A model generated the notes under the pieces. That model did not search any database. It was given only the letters and a program-made list of their open reading frames with translations, and had not been told where the DNA came from. From Lethocerus indicus (lineage: Eukaryota; Arthropoda; Insecta; Hemiptera; Belostomatidae), in the NCBI GenBank assembly GCA_019843655.1, contig JACDQD010000012.1, positions 806,001 to 870,000 of the forward strand: 64,000 nt of DNA. Direction: 5' to 3'. This document shows positions 43,097 through 57,785 of this stretch, one piece after another. A program made the translations under genes and the position numbers. The stretch's first letter is position 1. Each line of letters starts with the position of its first letter.

Positions 43097-43150
43097 GACC
43101 GGTTTCGACTTCTCATCTTCAATAACATTCCGTTATTAAAATAGCGAAGG
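43097..43150 (+). repeat. ACCGGTTTCGGC-family dispersed repeat
   Basis: GACCGGTTTCGACTTCTCAT, then CTTCAATAACATTCCGTTAT. A full-length, diverged copy. A weaker one (GACCGGTTTAACCGACATAA) starts at 42756. Confidence 0.65.
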
Positions 43151-46100
43151 GTCATGAAACTTACCCATAGTATTTATAGTTGATATATAAACATCCGTAA
43201 AGAGATCAAAATTCTTCGGTATCGAAGAAGCCGACGTAATATCTGCCAGTTCAGTCCTTCAACAGGCGGGAATTTTCCCCCAATTGGATAATTTCCGAGA
43301 TGTTACTGATACTTCCGGTAAGATCGCGTAATGTTCCGGGATGTTTTTGGTGTTTGATGAGGGTCCGACCGAAGAGTAGACCAACATGGGGGTGCTGTAT
43401 ATACCTGGAGGTATATGTACCTCCGGAAGCCAGTTGCGGAAACCTTCGCCCATTTCAACTTGGGAGATATTTCAAACCGAGATATACAAATGTCGGTTCC
43501 CACAGATTTCAATCCTTTCCTTTCAAGCAAGCCCCGGAGAGGAATTATTCGGCTTCCTCCATTTGGCATTCGGAACGTCTCCCCCCCAGGATCTCATAAG
43601 CCCCGGCGACAATACGAAGCCCGGGGATGGGCGAACAATAAATTATCGCAAAAGTGAATAACGAGCCGAGGCGGCCCATTTAGTATGCATCACGGATGCA
43701 GGGTCACAATCGGAGGGAGGGAGGGGGGGGTCGACCAGTTGTCGCCGGGCACTTTATTAGCAACAGATAGAGAGGGCCGATGCAGCTGTGCCCGAGGCCA
43801 CCCCAACCGACATAATGCCGAGAGCTTTCAACCCTTCCCGGGCCGCCGTAAAACGAGGGGAGAGCGAGCGCGGAGGCTTCAAAATAGAATCCGAACACTC
43901 GTCAAATGAGTCAGCTACGGCTCGTAAAACGCGTCCACATTATACCTCACCAAAGGATACTAAAAAGGATTTGGTTCCTATGTTACCATCTGTAGTTGCC
44001 TCTGTACATTATTCTGTTGTTTCTGTTCACTACCGGTTTTTGTTCATTATTTTTCTTGTTTATTACGCCTTCTTCTTACGTACATTTCATGGCTCTTTGT
44101 CGTTAAGTCCAGCGCTAAGTCTCGCACGATATTCTGTCCCATTTTACCGGTTTCGAAATCTCCCCAGACATTATTGTGCGTCAAACAAGGTTCATTGTTG
44201 TGTTAAAATTATATTCGAAAATGTTTTTAAAATGTAAACAAAATTCACGTAAAAGTAACGCAATATTACAACTCTGATCTGACAGGGTATATCTTATTCT
44301 ATCCTTAACTTGAGGCAACGTTTTCGAATAGAATAAATTAATATTTTACATAATTATTTTAGTAATTATCATTTATTCAGCCGGTATGTCGCGCTGATAG
44401 AACGCTCAGTACACGCCTTTTGATGTAATTGCACCGAAGATCAGGACAGTAAGAGGGCTCCTTGTATCTTAATCGAGCACTTTCTCAGAATACACTTTCA
44501 TCAGTCGTTCTGGAATGCAGGCGGAGATTCGTATTGAATAGGAAAGCGTATTGCTCGGGCGGAGGGCAACGCGATCTCCGGATAAATCGACCTCGCAATA
44601 CGAGCGATGATGTAATCGATTCTGTCCGTATTATCTGCTGACTATCGCAGTAGCGATAGTTTCTAGGGAACAATAATTAGCTGTCTCGGATGGCCGAGTC
44701 TTCGGTTTCATCGAACAGCGCGAATCTCTGCCTCATCATGTTACAAATATTAATAACGCGAAGAGAGTCTAAAGTAATTTATCTTATACCAGCCGCAAAT
44801 AACTCCTTGTTTATATGTTATAATTAATTCTGTGTCGGGCCCGGTTCATTATTAATAAATACTTAAATATCACTTAGAATTAGTAATTAGAATAAGGTCG
44901 CCGAATAATTTCTACACTAGCGTACGGGTCTCTAACAGCTGATCCGAGCGCCGTTACCCGACGAATCCACCTGACCCGCATGACACGCCACGCCATCATT
45001 TTCATTTCGCCATTTCAGTGGGAAGGGCAGCGAGCGTCGCATGCAAATTTAATAACGCCCGGCAGCGTTTAAATCGTTCGAGCGGAGAATAAGTTTCGAG
45101 GCGGGTACACCTGCTGGGAAGGGGCAGGTAGGCCACAACGGCCTGTTTGCATTCCGATAAGCCTCTTTTTATCGGGGGTAGATAAACTAATTTTAACACC
45201 CCCCCATCGGAACGTTTCACGACCGCGTTTTCCTCAACCGCCCTGCTTATTATCCGAATGCTGATACAGGCACATTTGAGTAGAAAGGACAGGGAGAAAT
45301 ATAAATTAATTAGGGGGGAAAACGAAAGTTATTTTGAGACTGTCAGTAGCATTACATGATTTCAGAATTTTTTATTGCTGTCACTGTAAGTTTAGACTTT
45401 TCCGGTCGTCCCGCAATAGCGAAGAGGAATTTTGTTTAAAACTGGTGACAGATCAGAAATAAGTTTACTACGATAAAAGTGAGCGGCTTCGTACTGTTGA
45501 ATGAACACTCTAATTGTCAAGTGGATATGTGTAGTTGGAAAATCGGATGACCGAAGATTTTCCCACACCTTGTCTTCCTCCGACTAGTACCGATAACTGT
45601 TATCAGTGGCTTCGATGACTACAACCCCAAAAATGGCTTTGACTTCGTGTCTTCATTAGTCCACCTTCACATTCCTCGTCTTTTCCTCATCCGGGGTTGC
45701 TCGTGATATCGGTTGGTTCCCGTTTCCGCTGGGCGATGACTCGGCAGTTCGTCGGCGGGCCGTGCACACGAAGGGAGTGAGGGAAGGAGGGAGTGAGAGA
45801 GGGCGATAGGGACCTTGGCCCGACAGTTGCCGGGAAGGGACGTTGCCATGACGACCGGGCTAAGGAAACGGGAGCGATCGATCCCCCACGCGGCATTCTC
45901 GACCGCCCGTGGCCCTACCATTGACCTCGCAAACATTTGTCTATTTTAGTACACGGCCTCAATTATACCGCCTCAACAGTACTTCCTAATCCAAAAATAC
46001 TCCCGGCAATACAGGGCGTAGCTTCCATAACGAAGAGCCGATTAAACTTCTATTTTATTTCTTCGTCGCTTATATAAAAGCTTTAGTCTCCTATCACTAT

Positions 46101-48201
46101 CCATTGTTAAAACTAACTACAAACGTCCATCGCATACGGGTAGATTCGAACAACCGCCCTCCGGGTTTAAACTTAAATCGATTCTCTCTATAATTCGTTT
46201 CTCAGAATAATGTAACATTTTGGTGGAATAATAAACTTTTTTAGGGTTTTACGGCCTCCACCCAGACCGAAAATGAGACATAAGTTGGGCAAAAAAATAG
46301 GACACAGGCGAGGGAGAACGCGTATAATAACTTAAAATAAAAATGCACACTACCTTTCTCTCTCTGTAATTCCCTGTTTAAATTTATACCTAAAAAACTC
46401 AATATGATATGCGTATGTACTGCGTGGTCGTCCGGAGTGGTGGCGGGTGGGTGACAAGAGCGAAAAATGGAGTCGGGAAAAAAAACTCTCAATTAAAGGC
46501 TGTCGTAAAACTGAAGAATCGCCGTCCGTTCGGGCGGAAGAATGTTTCATTTTAGATACCTCCCCTCCCCCCACCCTAAGGTACTTTACGACCCACTCCA
46601 CCCTCTGGTCCATACTCGGGTTCCAGCCCACCGCAAAGCTCCCTTAAAGTGCACCCTTTTACATAATTTGCAAGCCATTAAACCAATCGAGCTTTTGAAA
46701 TTAGCCTTATTCATTTTAAGAGGTCTCCACATCTCACGCGGTTTCTCGTGTGTCGGAAATAGCGTAAATCTTTTTTTAATTACCATTATTTTTTTCGGGG
46801 TCGCTCGACAGCAATTTCGATGTAAGAAGCGATTAGAACAGAATCTATTAACACTAACGACGATGGAGAGAAGTAGAAAACCTGAGCATTGTCGAAATAG
46901 GTGAGTGACATGGCAATCCTTAAGAAAAACCTGTTTAAACATATTTCCATAAACTTAGGTTATTATCAGTTTCACATATGTGATAGTTAATTTCTCAGTA
47001 TTGTTTGAATTTATATCAACCTTAAACCTTTCTTGAAGATTTAAAGGGGCATCAATAAACTCATAATAAGGGTTATACAACGTCCAGGAACAATAAAAAG
47101 TTTCCGAGTTCATCTCGTCTCGGTGAAACCGTTTCCGCAGCTCCAATTTCACTGGGGATTCCAATCGGGGGGGGGAGGAACGAAATTCGCATTTCGGCAG
47201 GTCAACAACCTTCACGAAAGTCGAACTTTTCTTCGAAGAGAGAGACAACACGATTTACACTAAGCCTCATCCCCCTGAAGTTCCTTCCCTAAGCCTACTT
47301 TCCCAATCCGAAGTAAGTTCCGAACATTCGGTTACAGGATTTGTCTCTCTGGAGATGCTATCTTTTATTTTATAGAGTCTGTTTTGAGTCTGTCGTGTCC
47401 CAATCATTTAGGGACATTATTATTGACGTTTCCATTAATTATCTCGTCGATTGTGTGGTCGGTTTCCGAGCGGACAGTTAAGATCGTGGAAGGGGGAGCC
47501 GGCTGTTAAATGGCCGCGGCCGATGACCGCTGCTCCCCCAACGACCCCCCTCCGCCAAAGACCGGTTACCCGAGTCCGCGCCGGGCAAAGAAAACAGGCA
47601 AAAACTCACAATACCACAACACAGACCGAGAGGCCACAACATATGCTCGCCACGAGCTCTTCAACCGGAGTAATCCGGCCGTGGACCGAAGACAACTCTG
47701 TTCCGAGAGCTTGAAATATCACTACAAGAGTTCAGTGTCCCAACACGTTTGTAATGGACAATGTACGGGTCTATATTGGGGTGAAACCAGGAGGAGACGG
47801 CCGTACTTATACACAGTCGTCCTTTATATAAGTAGCACGTTATGACAGAAATGCTACTGGCTATGGGAGGAGCCAGAACCGATCTGATATAGTACCAAAT
47901 AACCGAATAGAGACGGGATAGTGTTGATAATTTAAAGGGCTCCGGTTTCGAAACCTTTCTGCCGTAAAAACATGGGGGGGGGGAGTTTGTCTGAATTATA
48001 TTACCTTTAAAATTTACTTCAACGAAGTTATTAGTAGTTAATTTTTTAGTTGTATATCTTGATTTTCTGTTCAGTGATAGCGCGTTTCTCACAAACAACT
48101 CACGGACCGATTATTTCGTATGTATAATATATGCGGTAACGTTAAAACATCCAAGTAGAGACGGCAATGAGACAGCAGACGGTACATAGACAGGGGGGAA
48201 T

Positions 48202-48280
48202 GAGAGAGAGAGAGAGAGGGGTCTAAATTTAGCCGGTGCTGTCTTTTTTCTCCTTCTCTCTCCCTCTCTCTCTCTCTCTT
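48202..48280. repeat. (GA)n and (CT)n pair in inverted arrangement
   Basis: A GA tract (48202-48219) is followed about 30 bp later by a CT tract (48251-48280). The two are complementary and could fold on one another. Confidence 0.85.
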
Positions 48281-51200
48281 CTGGCATCGCTTAATAGAAT
48301 CATATTGAAGGCATTTAAAAGGAGAATGCTCTCGGTCGGCTTTAACAAACGACTTCCGACGACTCAAGGACAGACGTCGCGGCTACAACTGCTACTACGG
48401 CAGGCTTTGGACGATTACTCGGCGTCATTAATCAGATGTTTTTACAACCGGTTGGCGATATGAACCTCGGAACTGGACGCAGCTTAGACTGCCTGTTCAA
48501 TTAACAACGCCTCATTTACGTTAAGCGTATGAGATAAATAAATTCCCTTATGTTCAGATCATATCATGAAGGTTACAATTTTTTCAAATTAAACTCAACT
48601 GGTTAATACATTTCTTAATGTTGTTTATTTATATTTATTAGGTACTTCAATAACTGCGGTATCCGCTTCGTTAATCAGATATTTTAAATTAAGCCGAAAT
48701 TAACAGTTTTTCTTTAACTTTTTGTAACCCCGAATTAAACATTTATATTTCCGAAACTCATCATTATTATTATTCGTAGTTATAATTGTTTTTATAACGC
48801 TTACAATACTGTGGACACCAGTGTTCCATTGGCGCAATAGGCAATATCCTGAATTATCCTTGAACCGGTGTTACTGGTACTTAGAACTGAGCGTCGAATC
48901 AAAGCGTGGAAGAAGCGAGAGGCGGAGGACGTTTACCTTTTGAGTTCTCCGCTCAAGGTAAAAGTGAAACCGTGCCAATACCCTCGGCAAGAGGCTCATT
49001 ACCGAAAGGTATTCAGTCGGGCCACGAACGAACTTTCAGCGGCCCGTCACAAAAATTTGGCGTTTCTCCGTCTCTTTAAGAGAGGCGGAAAAATAATTTC
49101 CACTTTACTTCACCTTTCGCTTTTCGGCTAACGGCCACGGAGGAAAATATTACACAAATAGCGTCACTGCGTTATGGGAAACGCTTTTGTTGCTGTGTCA
49201 AAATAAAAACAAAAGAAAGTGACGCCTTAAAGTACCTACATTTAGTCCTCCTTAAGTTCTCGCGTTCACTGATCGTGATAAATGCGTAATAGTGACAACC
49301 TGTAGGCATCTCACTATATTAGATGCGGCAGGCTACTAAAAGCTGGTCATAAAAGCATAAAAAACAAACCAAATGATACAGAAAATAAACTAATCCGACT
49401 GCGAGAGGCATTGTAACCTGGTCTTTTAGAGGCGGATCGCCGGATCAACATTAATATGCATGTACACGCTCGGGCAGATCGGCTCTTAATTAAAAGCCCA
49501 GACGCCAGTTCGAAGTCGGACTTCGATCGGGCTTTGAAGTCACGTCCGGCACGGAAAGGGAGAAAGGGCGTTGAGCGCAGGATGCGGAAAATTAGGCAAA
49601 AATGGAAAGCCGGATACAGTTTTTCCCTATCCGATATCGGGCTGCGGCGGCGGATCCGTACGCGCGGGGCGGGGGAAAGATCATGGCCGCTTTTTGCGAG
49701 AAAAAAATCCAGAAAAAAACCGGGCAGAATATTTTAAAAGCCGCCAACCTCGCCGAGTGGGAGAGTCTGTCGACCTTGTAAACCAGCCGTGCGTAGGTTC
49801 ATTGAACGAACCGCTCGCTCCTCCTCCGGCCCCCTCACCTAATTACATGCCCGACCTCTTAACACAACCCAACATCCCTCAAACGATACACCAACAATCA
49901 AATTATTTATCTAACAGGCGGTTTTAATAATGTACAAAACAAAAAAAAATTGGTTCGACTTTACAATAATAGTGTAAATTTCGTGGAGTTTATGAAATCC
50001 TCTTCCTCACTTATGTTTATACATTACTTACGCGCAATAACCGGTTATGTTACGTTGATTTATTGGATTTATAATGATCAGAACTTAGTGATTAGTGATC
50101 ATTTTGTTGTATGTACTGTTCGAATATTTTCTTTTGTCCTTTATAAAATTGTCAGATGTTGGGGCCTTGGCTCGTCTAGTAGCCGTGGGGAAGTGTACAA
50201 GCCCTTCACGAGTACAACTTGTATTTCTCCTGTTCTCTCGATATAAAGTGCAGAAATAAAGCCTCCAGTAGGTATATTAGTTATCTAATCGCAAGTAGAT
50301 GTTTCAGCCAAACCAGTTGAGTAAAGCGAGAATTGCCAAATATCGTCACGTGCAGAGAATTGAGATCGGTTAATGCAGACATTGGGAGAGGAGTTTCAAA
50401 CTGAAGGGTCATTGTCCATTTATTTGTCTGTCACTGGGTACACACAAGAGTACAAAACAAGGAATATGCACTAACCCATCCATACGATAGCTTACGAATT
50501 ACATGCAAATAGGTAATAGTAGTGTAGGCTTAATTGGACTTCATAACCTGGTAAGAGTAAAAATTATGCCAGCAGTTTCATCGAACTGGTGGGCAGTGGG
50601 CCGAATGAGGATAATTTATATGCCTCTTTATTTATTCTCACGCTCTGGGAATCGGCGTCAGGATCCGTTTTTATCGCAGTCGAATACGCTTTCGTTTTTA
50701 TATATTTTTTTCCGCTAAAAACCCATTCCGGACAAATTAGATCTATCACCCCTTTACGCTTCTGGATTTTTTTTGTTCAGCGATTCGCACGAACTGTGCG
50801 ATATTCGTTTCCTCGCATAAAGCGCGGCTGTGGACTACAAATTTTCCATATGCGATTCAACCCCGTAGGCGGGTCAGTAGGAAAAACCGAATCCACAGAG
50901 GTCTACAAGTAACATTCTTTATTTCACCTTTCGGTGAAACATCGGCGCCATTAAAACAATAACAGACCGCGACACGGTTGCCAAACGGTAAATAATTAAA
51001 ATGCAGATTTACTTCTGAAAAACGCCAGCGCGATAACACCGGTCATTTTAAACGAGGAAACTCTCCGAATACCGGGAAGAGGCGCTCGGGCCGGAGATAA
51101 GGGCGAGGATTTATCATTTAAACGCACAGCGTGTGTACCCTCCTTATCGGCCTCGCCGCCGTTAAATATAGACCGAATGCGACCGTTTTTATTAAATAAA

Positions 51201-53337
51201 TAAACACACAGCGCCGCCGGTAAAATGTAAAAATATCCCCGAAGTAAAATTTCAATCCTCTATAGAACTATAAAAGACGAGTTTATTAAATAGGTATTAC
51301 TTAGTTATATGAAAGGATCAAAGGAAGACTGGGCCGATAGCCTTCAGCTCTGTAGGCCGATGCTGCGTCCTTGTAAGGACAAGTAATACGGATTTATGTA
51401 CATATATGGATTACCGCATGGCCGGTAGCTTCGCACGGATTATACATTGTTATACAATTTTTATGTACCGTCGTACATTATGCTAATCTCAGTCTCAGCC
51501 CGTTTCGTACCGCGCCGGACTTGGAGTTTTGGCACGGTAACTTTCCAGTTTACCATAACAACATTAGGGAAATCATCCCCACAAAAAATCATCATTATTG
51601 AAAATCATTCCAAAATCACCAATCTGGATGCTTAAAAATGGTACCCTGAAGATCCCGGAATTAGAATTCACTACCAGTTTTTGCTACTGCTAACAGTAAT
51701 TTACGTCATTCGTACGATCAGTGAGAAATGTTAGTGAACTTGGAAAGGCGAAGGACATTGTACAGGAATCGTACTCCACGCCGAGGGCTTTAAACCCGGG
51801 GTCCGACGACTCGTAATAAATTACGAGGACATATGTAAGTGTCGTAAATCAAAGAAGAATAGAAACGTAAGAAAAAGAAGCGTAAGTAACCCCCGTGTTA
51901 GGATAGTCGAAGGGAATATTTACAGCCCCCAATAACGCTTCCGTTCCCCTTTTTTTTCAAGCACCTTCGGCATTACGGTATATCACCCTCCGAGGCTCGT
52001 AAAACGTCATCGTAAACGGGTGCAATTAAACCATAAATATTCGGGATTGTCGCTCGGCCGTCGGACTTCTGTAGGATAGGGCGCGTAAAAAAGGTACGAA
52101 GGAGGTCCATTAAATCAATCAATTGCTCGTGTATCAAAAAGCGAGCCGAATCGCTTGAAATATAGCACCGAAGACAGGGAGTTATTGTACACAAAACGTT
52201 TTACAGGTTGTAGATAAAAAAATTGTGTGACCGTTCCCAAAGCTGAAAGGGACACCAGAAGTTTTTTTTTTCAAAAACCTTGGAATTAATCCGAGTCCAC
52301 CCCGACTCCAGTCGTTCTTCCCACAGTCTTATTTTCAGGGATCGGGAATAACTTTTAAAAAGAACGAATCCGCGATAAATAACGAGTATTAAATTACTAG
52401 TTGGACGCGTTTTCAAAACCCGACTAGAGCTTACAGTAGGGTACAGTAATATTGAGGATATCGGTCGAATAAAAACTCGAGCATGGCTTCACGGTGCGTT
52501 TATTCCAGAATACATGGACGAATTGACCCGGAAAGTTTATTTTTCGGTCAAACTAAACGTGCCGAAATTGTGGGTTTACGAGCCTGTACTTTAATCGTAA
52601 GGACGTGCGATTTTTTTTACGCCTATTCCACCTTTTATGTTTGAAGTTGGATCACCGATAGTGTTCGTAAGAATGATGATGTTCAGTTTAAATTTGTAAC
52701 TGGGGGAAAATCCGGTCCGCCACCGTGCTTTAACCAGTTATTTAACGAATTCCGCGAGGAAAAAACCCGAAAGATTAGTTCTTTAAATTCTGTTAACGGC
52801 CAGTAACAGTGCCGAGATAACAGCGCTTTATCGGCGGCCAACATGCCTCGGTGGCTCACCAGTTCACTAAGCTCGTGACAAGCCGAACCCGATAACAAAG
52901 TAGAAAGTGAGCAAATGGTGACATAACGTAAGTGATACAATTTAACACTTTGTGTATGAATGTAGAATTAAGTTTTCGGGCGATTTCAAAAATTAAAAAA
53001 CCAGCACTTTCATCTCTTCGGGATAATTAAGTTGAAAGAAAAATAATTCAACAAGAAATAAAAGCAGGGAATTTTAATGGTCGACATTTCTTTCTTGAAC
53101 GCTTTTCAAAGATTAAATGTGAGTGCCATACTGAATGCCCGTCCGAAAGTCCTTCACCCATTGCGAGAATCGCAATTCATCGGCAGGCGTGGGCCAAGGT
53201 CTCGGCCGAGTTCGCGAAGTACGGAGTATCAAAAAGAGCAAAAGTAATCAATGAGTAAGAGCCCAGGAGAGGGAATGGGCGAGAGGCGGCGCAACGAGGA
53301 GGGAGATATTGCATAGTGGGGAGTGCATCATCGTTTT

Positions 53338-53376
53338 GCATAAGAGGGAGAGAGGGAGGGAGGGAGGGAGAGAGAG
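53338..53376. repeat. GGGA/GA-rich purine tract
   Basis: GAGAGGGAGGGAGGGAGGGA followed by GA units. A degenerate purine microsatellite. Confidence 0.85.
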
Positions 53377-56300
53377 CGATGGCCTTGACTGGTTGGCTCC
53401 CGCCACTCAAATATAACGGGGCCCCCAACAGACACATTCAGTTGGGGGGCTTCCTTCCTGACACGCCTCCGACCCCACCTTTGTCAATGCCCGAACCTAC
53501 TGGCACATTTATTATCATCATTTCCAACCGGCTCTTGCAGGCCACCAATTATAAGCTAATAAGAAATAACCTATATATCAGTTGACCGAGAAACAGTGCA
53601 AGTTTAAGCATTTGCGGACCCTAGAAAAAAATTAGCGTTTGGGCCCCATTATAGACAATAGATTTTTGAAGATTAAAAAATAGATATTTAGAATTGCTAC
53701 TGAAAGTATCTTATGCTGAATTGTTAGACCGAAGAAATATATTTAGTAATCGGTACGGGAAGTGTCAAGAGATTAATTATTAGTAAACTTAATAAAATAT
53801 GCGTGAAAATCGCACAAAAGATACAAAAACTAATACCTGCTATTGGATTGATACTCGGGAAAGGTATAAGAAAAACGTTAACGCTAACTAAAAACGTAAT
53901 CCAAGATTTACACTTCCTTTTTATTAAACTGCAGCCAGTGCGCTACTTAAAAAGCGAACTGTGGCACAAATAAGACAGCTCGTTGCTTGTCGGGTTTTAT
54001 GGCGGGAGAAAGAGCGGAAAGAATTTGGAAATTTGCCCGGTCTCGACATGGATAAATACGAGAGTAAAGCTGACTAACCGCACAGAACGAGTGTAATATC
54101 TGCAGCCCTGTAATAATTTTAAACAAGATACGCGCTTCAGCGGCACTGATAAAAGGCTCCATGGAATTGTCAAGATGAAATTTCGTGCCCCGGAAAGTAG
54201 GGCAGAGCTAAGTAATAAACGTATATATATATAAAAAAATGTACATAAGAGAACGTGGACTGGAGCTGCAGAACTTGGGTCCACAATCGAGTGAAGTAAC
54301 AAAAGACTTTCAGCACTATGAATTTACAGAAAAGTTAGTTTAAGGAATGTAGAATTCGCTTTATGTAGGTTTCCCATAAAGCAATTGTCACTACACTGTT
54401 ACTGTCTTCTCTTTCTTAACGGCGAGTCATAGCATACAAAGTTAGTATTGTAGTATTATTTCATAATATTTCGTACTGGTTGTTGGGCGCGAGGGGACTA
54501 CGTGCAGTGCCAGTAGTGGACATAAGTGGAGGGCAGTGTAATAGGCATAATTACAAGTGTTCCGGTTCTATTAATTGCACCGCTTAATAGCCCTGACCGG
54601 GACGGAAACAGGATGCCGACCGGCTCATGTGAATGTAATTTACAACGCAGACAGACAACTTGGGATGGCGAATTCAGATACCGGTCTATTTGCCGATCTA
54701 TTTTAATGATGTTACTATAACTTCCTGATCAAAGACAAATCATTACCCGACAAGAGAAGACCGAGTAATACTACGAAAAGTTGTAATACCGCTTGGATTT
54801 AAATTATGAAAGGAGTTTTACAGTCGTATAAAATTATGAATGTGCTTGAGAATAGCAGAACTTTAAATATTTTGTACGCGAAAAACCGAATTGCAGCAAA
54901 AATCCGTGGAAAGGTGTAACGCTAATGATAGATGTGGTGTTGGTGCTATAATATCCTTCATGAAGGAGGCCGGCTGTAATGAGATCATCGTACTGAACTA
55001 TTTAAGCGCGTGTCTCATTGACCACGCAAACGGTGGAAACGGTCAGTCGCTATTTCGGGGGACTCGCTGATTTGGTCCTATTATTTCGGCTTTTCGCCAC
55101 CGTAAATTATTAAGGGCGTGACGATATTTCAAACACGAGGGGACCGCTGAAGAGCTGTCTTAAGTTAAAGCATAATTTATACGGGGGGGGGATAAGATTT
55201 CCGATCACGAATTTGAACACGAGTCGGCTACGCCGAAAACAAAGTATTTTTTTTATTTACCTTCGGAATTAAAACATCCGCTCGTATCCAAGCCCTCGGG
55301 GATGAAACGCGATCGGCTGGGAGAGTGGGAGGGAGCGATTAATCTTAATGGGGAATCACCGGTCGAACCCAGACGTCCGGGAAGGGGTTTTATATACACC
55401 GGCGGCTTCCAGAACACCATAAAACCCCATAAATATATTCGGGAGGAGCAGCCCGGGGGACAAAAGGGAACGGGGCAGAGAGAAACAATGGTGAAGATAA
55501 CAAACCGGAATACGGGAGGTGGCGAGGTAGGGTGGGGGGGGCTGGGCTTCGGTAAAAATAATTCAGAACCGAGAGCCAGACGGCATTCCATACCAGGCCC
55601 CCCCGACTGTAGGCGGGCTTTTTAAACCCGACAACAGCACAAGTCAGCCTTTTCACTTTTGCCAATTGTTTGTTTCTTCTTTTCTTTTTTCGCTATTTTC
55701 TTTCGTCGCGACTTTCGCCGCTCGCCCACGCTCCTCCGGTCCCACAACCGACTACGCTTATTTACGAGAGCCGACCGGCTCCGATTTATTATCGTCATCG
55801 GCCGCGGCCTACACGAGCGCACCGTCTCTAAGAACAAGTGGGAGTGCAGCGGGTACGACAAATAAAACAAAGAGAAAAAACGGCGAATTCGTCATCGCTG
55901 TAGGCTAAAAATTAATTCCGATGCAGAGTTTACTATTTAAATGCAAACCGTAAATCGTAAATTTGAACTATTAATAAGGCCGGGCATCAAAATTGACAGC
56001 TATGGAACTACGACATCCAGAGATCCCAATTTGGATACTGGATACAATTGGATATTGTACAGTTGATATAAGAAAGGATTAATTAATAACGTAATTTCAT
56101 CAGTCTCGGTCCCAAAGCTAAACCGGTTTCGTCTCCTGGCCGCCATTGATAAGGTACCGTTTGTAGAGATGCTCCAACACAAACCCGCTGTATTAATTTC
56201 GGGTCTTCCTTAAGAAAAATTACTCTTATTGTACTGTTTTCTTGCAGCCGTTTTCGAAACAGACGGGGCCTAGGGGCGAGGTAAAAATAAAACACGAGAA

Positions 56301-57505
56301 TGTAATAAAAAGCCAGACGACAGCCATTAACGAAAGTAGCGAGGTGGGGAAGGCATTAGGAGGATGTGGAGCGCGGGCACTGTTAGCGAGGTCACTAGCC
56401 CGTCACAGAGGACGGGTGAAAAAAAAAACCTGCTCCGACAATCCAGAAATTGTCGAGCGAAAAACTGGTTTCAAACGGCGGTATTAATTTTTACGTATAG
56501 CAATCTTGAATATGCTAACCTACTAGAGCACTCGTATTAGGGTATAAATGTCGCAGACGCATTTGTGTTGACAGACAATAGATTTTACTTCAGTTCGCCG
56601 TAGAGTTATTTTTCAGTCGGGTCCCAATGAAAATATCAGGGGTCGAACCCCTTAAAACACCGCCCCGAAACTTCTGAATGGGCCGCAACTTCATTCAATA
56701 AATGGCTATTGACAAGTTCGTACGCCAGCCGAGAGAATCCAGGCCGAAACAGGTCTAGGTTACGATTGAACAACGGCGAGCGATTTTATCATTTAGACTG
56801 ACAAAAAAAGGTTGACATAAGTGACAAATAATTCGAAAATTAAAATGGTTTAGCAATATATATGTTATTAAATGACGTATTGCTGAAATAAAATAGCAAC
56901 ATGTGGAAATCGATTTTATTTATATAGCGGAATTGGCAACTATGGCCGTTATTTCTATTTTAATATTGTATACACTATCAAGAACGCTCACAGAGCGGCA
57001 CATCAAAGAATATAATAGATTAATTTTCTGAAATAAACATAACAGTATTGTACAGTATTGTTTATTAATTAAAAATTCTATATGTTTTCCTTTCACTTCG
57101 GAGTACCTGTTTAGAACGCGGATTATTGTCTCGGTTTCGACGCACCTTAGGACTAAGGATGAAGTCTGCTCGATTATTATTTTATTGCTATAACGATTTT
57201 TATTAAAACCGATAAATGAAATACATCATCAGGCCACGGTAACCGAGGTTGGACAAAGAGAGTTATTGTGGTGGCAGCACTAGTTGAGTGTAAGCTCCTC
57301 GAGTGGGGACGGATCGTAGAAAGATAAATTGTAGGACTGACTACGAGGAAGCGAGGAAGACGAAGAGCGGAGGAGGACTATCGTGAGGAGGATGATAATT
57401 CGAAAAAAAAGGCACGGAGGATGTACACGTGTCTTACTGGTCCTTGGCGATGGTTGAACTCCCACAAGGGGATGGTAGGGAGGGAGGAGGGCAGACAATG
57501 CACCA

Positions 57506-57508
<3 letters not shown>

Positions 57509-57586
<78 letters not shown>

Positions 57587-57605
57587 TCTCTCTCCATCTC
57601 TCCAC
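57509..57605. repeat. (TC)n microsatellite
   Basis: A pure TC run to about 57582, then TC blocks broken by CCA. The longest simple repeat in the window. Confidence 0.97.
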
Positions 57606-57785
57606 CTCCCTCTCCCACCCTCCGTCGTCCGAGCGAGTCAGTTTATCCGTGACCGTCCCGTAGTGAAAGCTCGTGGTGGGACCTTGTGCGAGTCGGACCA
57701 CCGAAATCGAGACCGCCGGACTTTCACTATTCTCCCCCACAACAAACTCAAATACACTAAACTATACCTAAAGGTATAGAATCGT

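Larger units (their letters stand above)
38431..57500. other. Region without a recognised gene
   Basis: No conserved protein or RNA was found. The window's longest open frames in this stretch (for example 39029-39496 on minus and 41354-41743 on plus) begin at non-ATG codons and match nothing I know. Contents: repeat-family copies (42756, 43097), members of an ACTTCCGGTAAGATCGCGTA family (40188, 43311), a B box (41294-41304), and GA/TC tracts (48202, 48251, 53338). Confidence 0.5.

Noticed and set aside
47820..47835. TATA-like TTATATAAG on the plus strand
   Set aside because: No credible ORF, splice site or transcript structure follows it. AT-rich matches of this kind are common.
57280..57779. 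Several long frames over 57.3-57.8 kb on both strands
   Set aside because: They are translations of the TC microsatellite, open on both strands for compositional reasons.
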